Below are positions 52,634 to 61,377 of a DNA stretch of 64,000 bases, one piece after another. The DNA lies in the NCBI GenBank assembly GCA_003168355.1, contig PMSQ01000133.1, positions 1 to 64,000 on the forward strand, read 5' to 3'. The position numbers were made by a program, and so were the translations under genes. The notes beneath the pieces are model-generated. The model made no database searches. It had not been told where the DNA came from and was given only the letters and a program-made list of their open reading frames with translations. This stretch comes from Acidobacteriaceae bacterium (GTDB taxonomy: Bacteria > Acidobacteriota > Terriglobia > Terriglobales > Acidobacteriaceae). Each line of letters begins with the position of its first letter. The first letter of the stretch is position 1.

Positions 52634-54169
52634 TCACGTTTCAAACGCTGCTGGAGCGCGACCGCCGTATCGCCGCCGCAAGTATTCCGCGTAGCCTAAA
52701 AGAACAAAATACTGGATGGGCGGATGGAGAATTATGAGATTCATCACCACCGACCGGGTCGTCACAATGGCAAGCACCGCAACCGACTCGATTGCCAACT
52801 GCCGTTCCAGCGACGCCGCCGGGAGAATCCGGAGAAACTTTACCAATATCCACCAAGTTCCCACCAAAGCAATGAGGATCGGGAGTGGCCCCCAAATACC
52901 GTTGCCCACCAGCACCTCGATATAGTCACTATGCAGAGGCCCGAATCCTTTTTCACCCAGCTTGGGCCAGATGGCAAAGCCCGCCGCATATGCCCCGAAG
53001 CCGGAAAAAGGGCGCTGCTTGAAAACCTGCCACGCAGTTGACCACCACTGGACACGGCCAGTGAGCGACAACATCTGCATCTTGTTCTGTCCCCGCTGCA
53101 GGAAGGCTAACAGCGTGCCGCTCGCGCCCGTCCACGCCAACCCCGCCGCCGCCACAACGCCCAAAGCGGCGCTAATTCGCAGGCGATTGGTGAAGAGGAG
53201 CACAAGAATAGCCCCTATAAAAAACCCTCCCATGGCAGAGCGGGTCTGAGTGCAAACCATGGTGACAATACCGATCATCAGTACGAAACCGTACCACGCC
53301 CGATCGAATTTACGTCCTGCAGCAGGCAACAGTCGGGCAAAAGCAATCACGGCAATAATTGCGCCGAATGTTCCCAGAGCGTTCGAACCCTGGCCGGGAA
53401 AGACGCCAGAGATGCGGAATTTGAGAACGCCCGACATATATTCTTCGTCAAACGCGTCCTGGGGCCAGATAGGGGCTTCGATCCACGCAGACGCGACCAA
53501 AAGTCCGGTCAGTACCCAAGTCCAATCAAACAGGACTTCATAGGATTCCACAGACTGCACGGTGACCAGGATCGCGGCCAGCAAGATCACGTCGGTCAGG
53601 TATTCCAAAGACTTGTAGAGGGTGAAAGGGACATTCACGGACCAGAGGGTCGAGAGTGCGCACATCAGCGCGAAGGCCGCCATCACTCCTACCAGTCCAC
53701 GAAACAAGGAACTCATCCAGGGCGTGCGGTGGAGCACCAAACGAATGATCAATATGAAAGCGGTTATGCCGACCAAACCCACGCGGTACAACGCAGCCGC
53801 ATCCAACGGGTTCCGCTGCAACTCTCCCATATCGCGAAGCCGGATGACAAAGCTGCTTGCCAATACGAACAGCCAAAGTGTGTGGTACCAGTGCAGTTTT
53901 GGCAACAGCACCCGAAATTTGCTAAAAGCGCGGCCCAAACACCAGAGAAGATAAACGATGAGTGGCGGTACCACTAGAGCGAGGCCAATCACGGCAGGGG
54001 TTCCAAAGCGATGGATCAGATTGCTTCCAGCCATGCTGAACGCTATGCCGAGCAGTACCAGGAACACAAAGATCAGAAGGTACCGCATTCTCGCCGGCCA
54101 CACTTCTGACCTCGCCTGCAACCGGACAGGACGTGAGAGAACATCGTTAGTAGAGATGCGACCGTTCAT
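52634..54169 (-). CDS. O-antigen ligase / Wzy-type polymerase family membrane protein
   Basis: A 511-residue polytopic protein with about 12 hydrophobic helices. The large periplasmic loop of the Wzy_C (O-antigen ligase) domain contains R-V-Q-W-W-S-T-A-W-Q-V-F-K-Q-R-P-F-S-G-F-G and the functionally important His in P-L-H-S-D-Y-I-E-V-L-V. Such proteins join or polymerise undecaprenyl-linked glycans on the periplasmic side. It sits in the middle of the carbamoyltransferase/SGNH block, supporting a polysaccharide-assembly locus. Ligase versus polymerase cannot be decided. Confidence 0.82.
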   Translation of the reverse strand: MNGRISTNDVLSRPVRLQARSEVWPARMRYLLIFVFLVLLGIAFSMAGSNLIHRFGTPAVIGLALVVPPLIVYLLWCLGRAFSKFRVLLPKLHWYHTLWLFVLASSFVIRLRDMGELQRNPLDAAALYRVGLVGITAFILIIRLVLHRTPWMSSLFRGLVGVMAAFALMCALSTLWSVNVPFTLYKSLEYLTDVILLAAILVTVQSVESYEVLFDWTWVLTGLLVASAWIEAPIWPQDAFDEEYMSGVLKFRISGVFPGQGSNALGTFGAIIAVIAFARLLPAAGRKFDRAWYGFVLMIGIVTMVCTQTRSAMGGFFIGAILVLLFTNRLRISAALGVVAAAGLAWTGASGTLLAFLQRGQNKMQMLSLTGRVQWWSTAWQVFKQRPFSGFGAYAAGFAIWPKLGEKGFGPLHSDYIEVLVGNGIWGPLPILIALVGTWWILVKFLRILPAASLERQLAIESVAVLAIVTTRSVVMNLIILHPPIQYFVLLGYAEYLRRRYGGRAPAAFET

Positions 54170-54317
54170 CGCTTTGCGTTCGGAACTCTATTGGCGCTCG
54201 ATCGGATCATTGCGAAATCGTCCCGGCGCCGGATTCCAGTGGCTGTGCAGGGCCGCAACCGAAAGCCTACGATCGGATGCGGCCCGGAAAATGGTTCACT
54301 TCGTCTGAAGCCTGCAA

Positions 54318-55829
54318 TCAGTTGCAGCCCGCAAACTTGAACGAAGCGATGCGCGTATTCCAAGTCTTGGATCCCTGCTGACTATAGTACTGATTGGTGA
54401 ACCAGAAAGTACAATCGTCCACGGGATCGATAGACAGGCTGGTATAGCCGCCCCAACTGGTGTTGAAAACCTGGTTGCCCGCGCCTTGAATCACGCTGAC
54501 CTCCGTTTCCAGTGTGCCCAGAGCGTCTGTCGGAACACGCCCGGTATAGAGGATTGCCGGATACTGAGTGGCGCTGGAAGCGCTGTAGCCAAGGGCGATA
54601 TCGCCAACGTCATCCTGGGCGATGGTGCCCATCCAACGGCTCGTATTGTCGGGCTCAAACGCACCCCACTGATAGAGAGTTGGTGTAGCGGGAGTGCGGA
54701 CCTCATACCAACGACTGGCGGAGTACGCGCTTGTCGCCGGGTCTATGGAATGCGTCGCCAGAATGGATTCATAGGTGCCGAAGTTGCGATACGACAGGCG
54801 ATACATTAGCCGATCGCTCCAACCCTGCAAAAGCGAGGGGGGATAGCAATTTGGCTGAGGCGTACATCCCAAAGGCGGCGTGGCTAATTGGGGGATGCAC
54901 ACGCCACTTCGCCCGGGACAGGCCGGAGTATAGGCCGGAACTGCGACGCTGGTGGGCCCGGTGAACGTCGAGTTTGTTGGAGTTGTGAAATCGACGTGGA
55001 ATTGCCAGACGTTAAGCGCGCTCTTGCCGAGGTTCATAAAGTAATTCGGTGAACCGGTGGGCGGAGGAGTAGGACCATCCAGATCGGAGGGCAGCAAACT
55101 TTCAAAAGTGTTCGGAGGCTGGAAGCAGACCGGCGCCGCGGCAGTGGTCCCAGCGATCATGCTGGTGCGGTCAAAGGCGCAGACCAGCGGGCTCACAAAG
55201 GCGTGTGGCGCGGCGGCGCCAAGCAGGTTAAATGACATATAGTAGGCGTCCGGCCACACGCCGAACTTTGGGCTGTCCATCTCGTCATTGTCGACGCAGG
55301 TAGGACAGAGCGCGGGCAGTTCATAGGAGTAGTGATTGAAAGCGGGAACCCCACCTTTCAGGTGCGCGGTAAAGTCTGACTTTTGAGAAATGGCCAGGCA
55401 TAGATAAGTGGGCGAATTAACGGGGTAAATATGCCGCGCCACGATCCAGACCGAGGCCAGTCGATCGTAGAGCACAAGAGTTTGGCCGCCTCCTGTACCT
55501 GCGCACGGGGGAGCAGATCCTTTCCACAACCCGTCCGTGGCGTAAGGGCCCCATACCAGAGCGCCAGTAGCTTTGTTCCAAACCGCAAAATTCCCGCTAC
55601 CTGTACTGCCCGTCACCGTTCCGGTTGCATTTTCGAACTGAACGTATTGGGTGGCGCCGACGGCGCCATTGACATCGGGATTGGCAACCCCATTGAGTAT
55701 GCTGGCGGCCATACCATCGAAATTAAAAGTGGGCGTAGGAATCTGAGCCGTTGCAGAGGTTGTGCCAAATACCAACCAGGCGCTGAGAACCATCCAACCA
55801 CAGAGTGAGAAACTGTTTATCTTTTTCAT
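54318..55829 (-). CDS. Secreted protein of unnamed family, paralogue B
   Basis: A 503-residue protein with a signal peptide (ending A-T-A-Q). It shares with the protein at 41827-43737 the blocks V-L-Y-D-R-L-A-S-V-W-I-V, P-K-F-G-V-W-P-D-A-Y-Y-M-S-F, S-D-R-L-M-Y-R-L-S-Y, W-G-G-Y-T-S-L-S-I-D-P-V-D-D-C-T-F-W and the W-N-T-R-I end. It lacks about 130 residues compared with paralogue A. The Asp-rich and aromatic-rich repeating pattern suggests a beta-propeller. The N-terminal region resembles a separate domain (V-G-A-T-Q-Y-V-Q-F). Function is unknown; location in the polysaccharide block suggests a surface role. Confidence 0.68.
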   Translation of the reverse strand: MKKINSFSLCGWMVLSAWLVFGTTSATAQIPTPTFNFDGMAASILNGVANPDVNGAVGATQYVQFENATGTVTGSTGSGNFAVWNKATGALVWGPYATDGLWKGSAPPCAGTGGGQTLVLYDRLASVWIVARHIYPVNSPTYLCLAISQKSDFTAHLKGGVPAFNHYSYELPALCPTCVDNDEMDSPKFGVWPDAYYMSFNLLGAAAPHAFVSPLVCAFDRTSMIAGTTAAAPVCFQPPNTFESLLPSDLDGPTPPPTGSPNYFMNLGKSALNVWQFHVDFTTPTNSTFTGPTSVAVPAYTPACPGRSGVCIPQLATPPLGCTPQPNCYPPSLLQGWSDRLMYRLSYRNFGTYESILATHSIDPATSAYSASRWYEVRTPATPTLYQWGAFEPDNTSRWMGTIAQDDVGDIALGYSASSATQYPAILYTGRVPTDALGTLETEVSVIQGAGNQVFNTSWGGYTSLSIDPVDDCTFWFTNQYYSQQGSKTWNTRIASFKFAGCN

Positions 55830-56376
55830 TTATAATCCGTTTCTGACCGCAGAGAGCGCCGGAAGCCTTATTCAGCGAAACTCACTCGCAGGAAGCTTAC
55901 CGAAACACTACGTCCTGGGAACTCTCCTTGCAGGTCGCGAACCTTCATTTGTTACTGCAGAATCAAGCACTTACAAGCAAAATACAACTTGATCCATGAA
56001 ATGGTTTTCCACTTGGGGCCAAACAACTTCCTCGCGCTTTTTTCCGCGTAAGGAGGTGAACTTACTAGGGGGCCGAGTTGTCCGGCGCGACTGGCCCCTT
56101 GGAGTCGGTCCAATTGGCTGGGCAGAAAGCAGACGGGGGAAACTGGGAGAAATGAAGCCGGTTGCGGGGAGCGCAAACGTGACTCGCATTGTGCGTGACG
56201 CACCTGCCGCCAAAACTGACAACGCCGTTGGCTCCGGGGATCATCATCTGAGAGATCGGCAGGGCTGCGCGAACATCAATTCGTGCAGCCCTACCGAGTG
56301 GCTTGCGTTCGCTGCGCACCTCTTACAGATGAAAACATCGTGCGACAGCGACGTTTGGAGACGAACTCAATTGAAC
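55830..56376. other. Intergenic region with a strong hairpin, no confident gene
   Basis: A 13-base-pair stem (56261-56273 with 56280-56292, one G-U) and a 6-base loop lies here without a T-run on either side, so it is not a standard terminator. A 132-codon + strand frame (55996-56394) and two - strand frames are open, but none has a matching ribosome site or recognisable family. A strong AAGGAGGTGA at about 56049-56058 is not followed by a start codon at proper spacing. Confidence 0.35.
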
Positions 56377-58311
56377 CTAGGGAACAACCAGTGAAAGAGT
56401 AGTGGAATGAGTGATGCTCCCGGTATTGCCAAAGATCGTGATGGGATAGGTTCCGGGAGGCGTGTTCTGGCTGGTGGTGATTGTCAACGCAGAAGTGCCG
56501 GAAGTGCTGATCGAGGCTGGCAGAAAGCTGGCCTTTGCACCCGGAATCGAAGAAACACCCGCCACGCTTAAACTAATCGTTCCACCCAGATTTCCGAGAG
56601 CCTGACTGGTCACACTAGCCGTGGCAACACTCTTGGAAACAGTCAGAGGACCGACGGTGCTGGGGACAAGTATGTAATCAGGAGTTCCCGGTGAGACTTG
56701 ACAGGCCGACGGGTTAGCGACAGCAGACCATGCGGAATTCTGATCTTGCCCCGTCATGTTCTGCCAGCCTCCGAAATCGACCTTCGTCCCCACCCTGGGA
56801 TCCGGCACAGCAAAGGCACTTGTGCTCGTCGCCCACCAGGTATTGTGAGCCGCACTCAGGGTTGACGTGAAGGTTGTCCAATCGGAACCACCCAGAGAGT
56901 CATCAAAGACTCGATCGGTGGAAGAGCCGGCTATTTGGTTGTTATTGAAAGTCAGGTTACGTGTTACGAGTTGATAAACCTGGCCTGTTTCCCAATTGGT
57001 GACGCTGATCCCACCCAAAACACCGCTCAAAGTGATCTGATTCACACCGTTACCGTAGAAATTATTTCCAGTAAAGGAAATTCCGGTGGAATCGCGAACG
57101 ACAAGACCTCCTGCGTTGGTCGCGTAGGATGCCAAGTCGTTTGCACAGAGGCTGACCTTGGAAATCGTCATTGGTCCCTCACTCTTTTCCAGCAGGAAAC
57201 CGTTGACGTTGCCCACCGCAACGACAGAATTCAGGTTCACGTTCGCATTGTCGGTATCAAAGTGCACCGATAATGTCTGGTTGTAAAGAGCTGTGAGGTT
57301 CTGAAAGGTTCCATCGTGGTCCAACATGAAATGGAAGGCGGCGGCGTCAAAAGCATAAAAAGCTCCTTGAGCTCCGCGCCAGTTGTTGTAATTTGCGGTA
57401 TCGGACTGCCACAGGCCATATTTGACCTGATAGGTGGCCATGCCCGCTTGGCCGTTATGATTGCCTATACTGTTTTGAACCGTGAAATTCTGCGGCGTGG
57501 TCAGGGATAGACCCGTGGCATTGTTCCACTGAAACGTGTCCGTATCGATGAGGATGTTGTTGGCGTTATTCTCGAAGAAAACAGCGCCATACATACGGCA
57601 GGAATTCGCATATTGAAAGGTCAAGCCCCGCAAGACGACATTGGACTCACCGAGATCAGTAAACAGAGTGGGACGTGTGGCCACTTCCACCGTCGCCGTA
57701 CTCATGTTGGTTCCTGCCGGGGGCCAAACATACAGCGTGGCATTGGCCTCGTCGGGGAAGAAGGTACCGGATTGCATCGCGGCCAGGGCAAGGACCTCCG
57801 TCAAAGGCGTGCCGTTCACGATGACCATCTCCTGGCGTAAAACAATATTCTGCTCGGTAGGTCCACGAGTAGTAGCCGCGCATTCGCCCCACTGGTAAGG
57901 CCAGGCCTGGGTGTGAATGCTGGAATTACCGCTATACGGTACCCAGCCGGTCCACACATCTGCCCCGGACACGATCACCGTACCGGGAGTGGCGGCGCCG
58001 AATGTGATCGGCAGGGAGGTGGTCCTGAAGGTTTTCCCGATTGAAACCGCCTCGCGATAGGTTCCCGGGTTGATGATGACTTTGCTCCCGATGCTTTGGT
58101 AGTTATTGTTCAACGCCATTTGTGCAGCTGCACTGATGGTTTTCAACGGCTCGCTCTGGCTTCCGGGATTGCTGTCGGACCCTTTGGTTCCATCGACATA
58201 GATGGAAGCGGTTTCCAGACTTTCCTTCACGTTGGCCTGGCACCAAAGAAGTGTAGGTAAGAGAAATATTAGAAATGCGGAGAATTTTTGCGCCGTACGC
58301 GAAGCAAACAT
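56377..58311 (-). CDS. Secreted right-handed beta-helix protein with C-terminal Ig-like domain
   Basis: A 644-residue protein from ATG 58311 (GAGGGG upstream), with a signal peptide (F-S-A-F-L-I-F-L-L-P-T-L-L-W-C). The N-terminal Y-V-D-G-T-K-G-S-D-S-N-P-G-S and P-L-K-T-I-S-A-A-A are typical of pectate-lyase-like beta-helix proteins (DUF1565/NosD-like). Repeating N-N/N-I-L-I-D-T-D-T-F-x-W-N coils follow. The last about 95 residues form an Ig-like sandwich ending G-T-Y-P-I-T-I-F-G-N-T-G. Such proteins often cleave or epimerise polysaccharides, but no catalytic residues can be assigned here. Possibly acts on the polymer made by this locus. Confidence 0.75.
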   Translation of the reverse strand: MFASRTAQKFSAFLIFLLPTLLWCQANVKESLETASIYVDGTKGSDSNPGSQSEPLKTISAAAQMALNNNYQSIGSKVIINPGTYREAVSIGKTFRTTSLPITFGAATPGTVIVSGADVWTGWVPYSGNSSIHTQAWPYQWGECAATTRGPTEQNIVLRQEMVIVNGTPLTEVLALAAMQSGTFFPDEANATLYVWPPAGTNMSTATVEVATRPTLFTDLGESNVVLRGLTFQYANSCRMYGAVFFENNANNILIDTDTFQWNNATGLSLTTPQNFTVQNSIGNHNGQAGMATYQVKYGLWQSDTANYNNWRGAQGAFYAFDAAAFHFMLDHDGTFQNLTALYNQTLSVHFDTDNANVNLNSVVAVGNVNGFLLEKSEGPMTISKVSLCANDLASYATNAGGLVVRDSTGISFTGNNFYGNGVNQITLSGVLGGISVTNWETGQVYQLVTRNLTFNNNQIAGSSTDRVFDDSLGGSDWTTFTSTLSAAHNTWWATSTSAFAVPDPRVGTKVDFGGWQNMTGQDQNSAWSAVANPSACQVSPGTPDYILVPSTVGPLTVSKSVATASVTSQALGNLGGTISLSVAGVSSIPGAKASFLPASISTSGTSALTITTSQNTPPGTYPITIFGNTGSITHSTTLSLVVP

Positions 58312-58413
58312 TGGGGGACCCCTCGCGAAAAAGAATGTGGCGACAAGTTCTGTCTGCCGCCGCACCCCATCCATTCCCGCTCAGGCCGAGTTCCTTGAGG
58401 GGTGATGAGGCTA

Positions 58414-58437
58414 TGTGAACGATAGTTGACGTTCACA
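58414..58437. repeat. Inverted repeat upstream of the beta-helix gene
   Basis: TGTGAAC (58414-58420) and GTTCACA (58431-58437) form a 7-base perfect dyad with a 10-base centre, about 105 bases before the beta-helix start. It is a candidate operator. The rest of 58312-58625 shows no gene. Confidence 0.4.
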
Positions 58438-58625
58438 GTTCGCGAATAGATGCCACTAGGGCATGGGGAGCCGTTAAACTGGCCCATGGAAGGTCCTTCT
58501 ACAAGTACAATGCCGCCGATCGATACGGCAAACGAAAGGAGTGAACTGACGTAATCTAAAGGTCCGAACCGCACGGTTCGTGGGTGTTCAATTGGAGGGT
58601 CGTCCGCCGCATTCTTAGAATGCTG

Positions 58626-59849
58626 TCACTGACTCCCGGCGACGGGAGGAAGCCACTTGCCTTCTTCCAGCTTCTGCACCATCGCCTCAGCGGCCACTTC
58701 GTGTCCTAGAGGAGAGTAGTGATGGTCACAAGGCAGAGAAAAATAGGGCGTCTTCAGATGGTGCAGGTCCCGGTAATTTTGAAAGTAGGGCGCCAGAAAA
58801 TCCAGGGCGAAATGGTTTCGGCTGGCAATCTCCGACAGCCTATCGTTATATACCTGGGGGTTAAACGTGGCGGGAATTTTACCTTCCTGTTTTGGAAACC
58901 AGGAACTCCAATCCAGATCCGTTTCATAAAGCTGCGGGGGCGCCATTATGACCAGCTTTGCACCGTCCTGTTCGACGTCGTTCTTAAGACGCGCTATGAC
59001 TTTTTCGGTCACGAGCCAGGCGCGGTCCCACTCAGGTGTCGGCCGGTCGGAATAGACCTGCCACGCCAGGTAGATCCCGTCCCATGTATATGGAGTGTAA
59101 TTCACGAATCGAGCCCAACTCCGTTCCACGTAGTAAGTCAACAGGGAGTGCTCTTCGAGATAAGATCGCAATCCGTTGAAATACCTGGTTTGGACTGGCT
59201 GCAACACCAGACTTCCGTCAGGCCCCAGGTTGTAATACGGGCAATACCAGGTGTGAATTCCGTAGCATTTTGGTTGCAGGGTGGAAGAATTGTTCATCAC
59301 ATCGTTGGCCACGAAGGCCAAAATGACGAGATCGGGATGGAATTGCCGTACTTGTTCCCGATATATCAGGTATTCCTGCGTGGTGCCAATGCCTTCCACG
59401 CCGAAATTCATAACCTCGACATTCTTGTAGCCTTTCTGTTGCAGCAACTTTTCCATGCGGATATTCATGACCTCATCGGCCTTGACCTGAGGGCCTTCGA
59501 CCAGTGAATCTCCGAGCAAAGCGATGCGAAATTCACCGGGACTTTTCTCCAGTACACGCTCCCGATCGCGCATGGCCCAACGGTTGATGCTAATTTGTCC
59601 CTCAAAGCAGCCGCGCTCGTGTGTCACCTTCTTGTTCGGGATCTCGGCAATCCCGAGCACGGGATCGTACCGGCGAAAAGGAGAGCTTCGGTACGACTTG
59701 GAGAACAGCGCAAATACGCGCAACGTCACCTCGCCCAGACACAGAAGCAGAAGGATTGAGAAGGCGAGGCCGATGACAACGAATAAGAACTTCTTTTTGC
59801 CGGTGATTTGGGCCGGGCGAACTGGATCAACCGTTTGAACGTTACTCAA
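58626..59849 (-). CDS. Membrane-anchored SGNH/GDSL hydrolase at the end of the carrier-protein operon
   Basis: A 407-residue protein from TTG 59849 (GAGGA upstream). One N-terminal helix (about residues 22-45) anchors a periplasmic SGNH domain with I-A-L-L-G-D-S-L-V-E-G (Ser), G-V-E-G-I-G-T-T-Q (Gly block), F-V-A-N-D-V-M-N-N (Asn block) and C-D-H-H-Y-S-P-L-G-H (Asp/His). The domain order equals that of the 48970 protein, but sequence divergence is large. It lies 63 bases after the acyl carrier protein gene, so it could transfer or hydrolyse the acyl group made by the operon (inference). Confidence 0.8.
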   Translation of the reverse strand: MSNVQTVDPVRPAQITGKKKFLFVVIGLAFSILLLLCLGEVTLRVFALFSKSYRSSPFRRYDPVLGIAEIPNKKVTHERGCFEGQISINRWAMRDRERVLEKSPGEFRIALLGDSLVEGPQVKADEVMNIRMEKLLQQKGYKNVEVMNFGVEGIGTTQEYLIYREQVRQFHPDLVILAFVANDVMNNSSTLQPKCYGIHTWYCPYYNLGPDGSLVLQPVQTRYFNGLRSYLEEHSLLTYYVERSWARFVNYTPYTWDGIYLAWQVYSDRPTPEWDRAWLVTEKVIARLKNDVEQDGAKLVIMAPPQLYETDLDWSSWFPKQEGKIPATFNPQVYNDRLSEIASRNHFALDFLAPYFQNYRDLHHLKTPYFSLPCDHHYSPLGHEVAAEAMVQKLEEGKWLPPVAGSQ

Positions 59850-59912
59850 AGTCTATTCCTCATGAAAAGGTGACACCCTGGCTGGGAGGTTTTCAGCGAT
59901 CTTCCGGCTTCG

Positions 59913-60185
59913 CTATTGCGCCGCTTTTCCCCGCTTGGACAAAACCAGTTGCTCGATGGTCTCCACGCTCTGCAGGTTGTCGTTATTGATCTCCTCGTCC
60001 CCGATGCGAACATGGAACTTATCCTCCAGGAACGACACCACGCGAAAGATACTTAGAGAGTCGATAACACCGTTTTCCATAAGCGACTCTTGATCGGTGA
60101 AAGAGGAGACCCCTTTGGTATTGGCAATCTCCTGGACGAAGTCGCGAATTTGGCTCTTGATGGTATCGGACTGTTCAACGGTCAT
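59913..60185 (-). CDS. Acyl/peptidyl carrier protein
   Basis: A 90-residue stand-alone carrier protein. The phosphopantetheine attachment Ser is in N-G-V-I-D-S-L-S-I-F-R-V-V, in the usual position at the start of helix II. F-L-E-D-K-F-H-V-R-I-G-D-E-E-I and the end L-Q-S-V-E-T-I-E-Q-L-V complete the four-helix fold. The ribosome site GGGAGG is strong. It lies 25 bases after the dehydrogenase gene. It is not the housekeeping AcpP type (no fab genes nearby) and probably holds the substrate for the adjacent dehydrogenases and the halogenase-like enzyme. Confidence 0.9.
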   Translation of the reverse strand: MTVEQSDTIKSQIRDFVQEIANTKGVSSFTDQESLMENGVIDSLSIFRVVSFLEDKFHVRIGDEEINNDNLQSVETIEQLVLSKRGKAAQ

Positions 60186-60210
60186 GTTTCAACGCCTCCC
60201 TTAAAAGTTC

Positions 60211-61341
60211 TTACAAACCGTGTAAACCGGCAATAATCGTCTTCTGAATTTCCGTGGTTCCGGAATAAATCTTACCCGCGATGGCATCCCGCAGCTCACG
60301 CTCGATCTGGCAGTCGTTGAGCGAGGTTCCGTAGATCTGGATGGCATCGAGGCAGGTCTGTACGCAGGCTTCAGCGACATAGGCCTTGCAAATAGCGGCT
60401 TCGCGAAGTGGATGCTTGCCCAGACTCTTAAGCCAGGCTGCCTGATAGAGCACCAGACGGGCGGTTTCCAGACGAATTTCCATGTCCGCGATCTTGCTGG
60501 AGAACGAGGAGTATTCGCCGCCGGACCTTTTGCGATCCAGCGCGAAGCGGACACAACTCTCGATCAGGCGCTGCATGGTCCCGATCTCGCTGGCGAGGAT
60601 GCAAATACGTTCCCACTCCATGGATGCCGTAAAGATGGCCGTGCCGGCGCCCTCTTTCCCGAGCACGTTTTCCAAGGGCACTTCGCAATCGACGAAAGCA
60701 AGCTCGGCCATCGGTGAAGTGCGCAAACCCATCTTGTGCAGTTTGCGACTAATGTTGAACCCGGATGTGCCTTTGTCGACGATGAATGCTGTGATGCCCC
60801 TGGCGCCCTTTGCGGGATCCAGGTTGGCAAAGACAATCACCACGTCGGCTATCGGCGCGTTGGTGATGAAGGTCTTCGAACCGTTGATAATGTAGCGGTC
60901 ACCCTTCCGCTCCGCGCGCGATCGCAAGCTGAAGGCATCGGATCCGGCGGCAGGCTCCGTCATGGCGTGAATGCCGACGAATTCCCCGCTCGTCAGTTTT
61001 GGCAAATAACGGTTTTTCTGTTCTTCGTCCCCAAACATCAGAAACGGGATCTCAGAACTCCACATGTGCGCGTTGATGGAAAAGATCAGTCCGTTATCCC
61101 GGCATGCGTACCCCATGGCCTCGAGGGCGCACACGGTGGTCAAAATGTCGGCTCCGCGACCGCCGTATTCTTTCGGGATGGGCAAGCCGTGAATTCCGAA
61201 CTGAGCGGACTTCCTCCAGCCATCCCAGGAGAACTCTTCGTTCGCCTCGTGCTCGACGAGATCACGGTTCAATTCGGCGCGCGCGAACTGGATTACCGAG
61301 TGCCGCAACGCAAGTTGTTCATTTGTCCAGGAAAACTCCAC
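60211..61341 (-). CDS. Acyl-CoA/acyl-carrier dehydrogenase family flavoenzyme 1
   Basis: A 376-residue ACAD-fold protein starting at GTG 61341. M-T-E-P-A-A-G-S-D and F-I-T-N-A are the FAD-contacting strands, R-K-L-H-K-M-G-L-R-T-S the substrate loop, and I-Q-I-Y-G and R-D-A-I-A-G-K-I-Y the C-terminal FAD site. The usual catalytic Glu of the Y-E-G-T motif is replaced (Y-S-G-T). A Glu is present at 244 in M-E-W-E-R-I-C-I-L-A, the position used by isovaleryl-CoA and prolyl-carrier dehydrogenases. Full length. It probably oxidises a carrier-bound acyl or aminoacyl substrate. Confidence 0.85.
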   Translation of the reverse strand: MEFSWTNEQLALRHSVIQFARAELNRDLVEHEANEEFSWDGWRKSAQFGIHGLPIPKEYGGRGADILTTVCALEAMGYACRDNGLIFSINAHMWSSEIPFLMFGDEEQKNRYLPKLTSGEFVGIHAMTEPAAGSDAFSLRSRAERKGDRYIINGSKTFITNAPIADVVIVFANLDPAKGARGITAFIVDKGTSGFNISRKLHKMGLRTSPMAELAFVDCEVPLENVLGKEGAGTAIFTASMEWERICILASEIGTMQRLIESCVRFALDRKRSGGEYSSFSSKIADMEIRLETARLVLYQAAWLKSLGKHPLREAAICKAYVAEACVQTCLDAIQIYGTSLNDCQIERELRDAIAGKIYSGTTEIQKTIIAGLHGL

Positions 61342-61377
61342 CGATCACCTTTGGTTGCGGGAAATGAGGTTCTGTTG

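Noticed and set aside
55996-56394. 132-codon + strand ORF between two - strand genes
   Set aside because: No ribosome site at its ATG, no recognisable family and overlap with a hairpin; left as intergenic.
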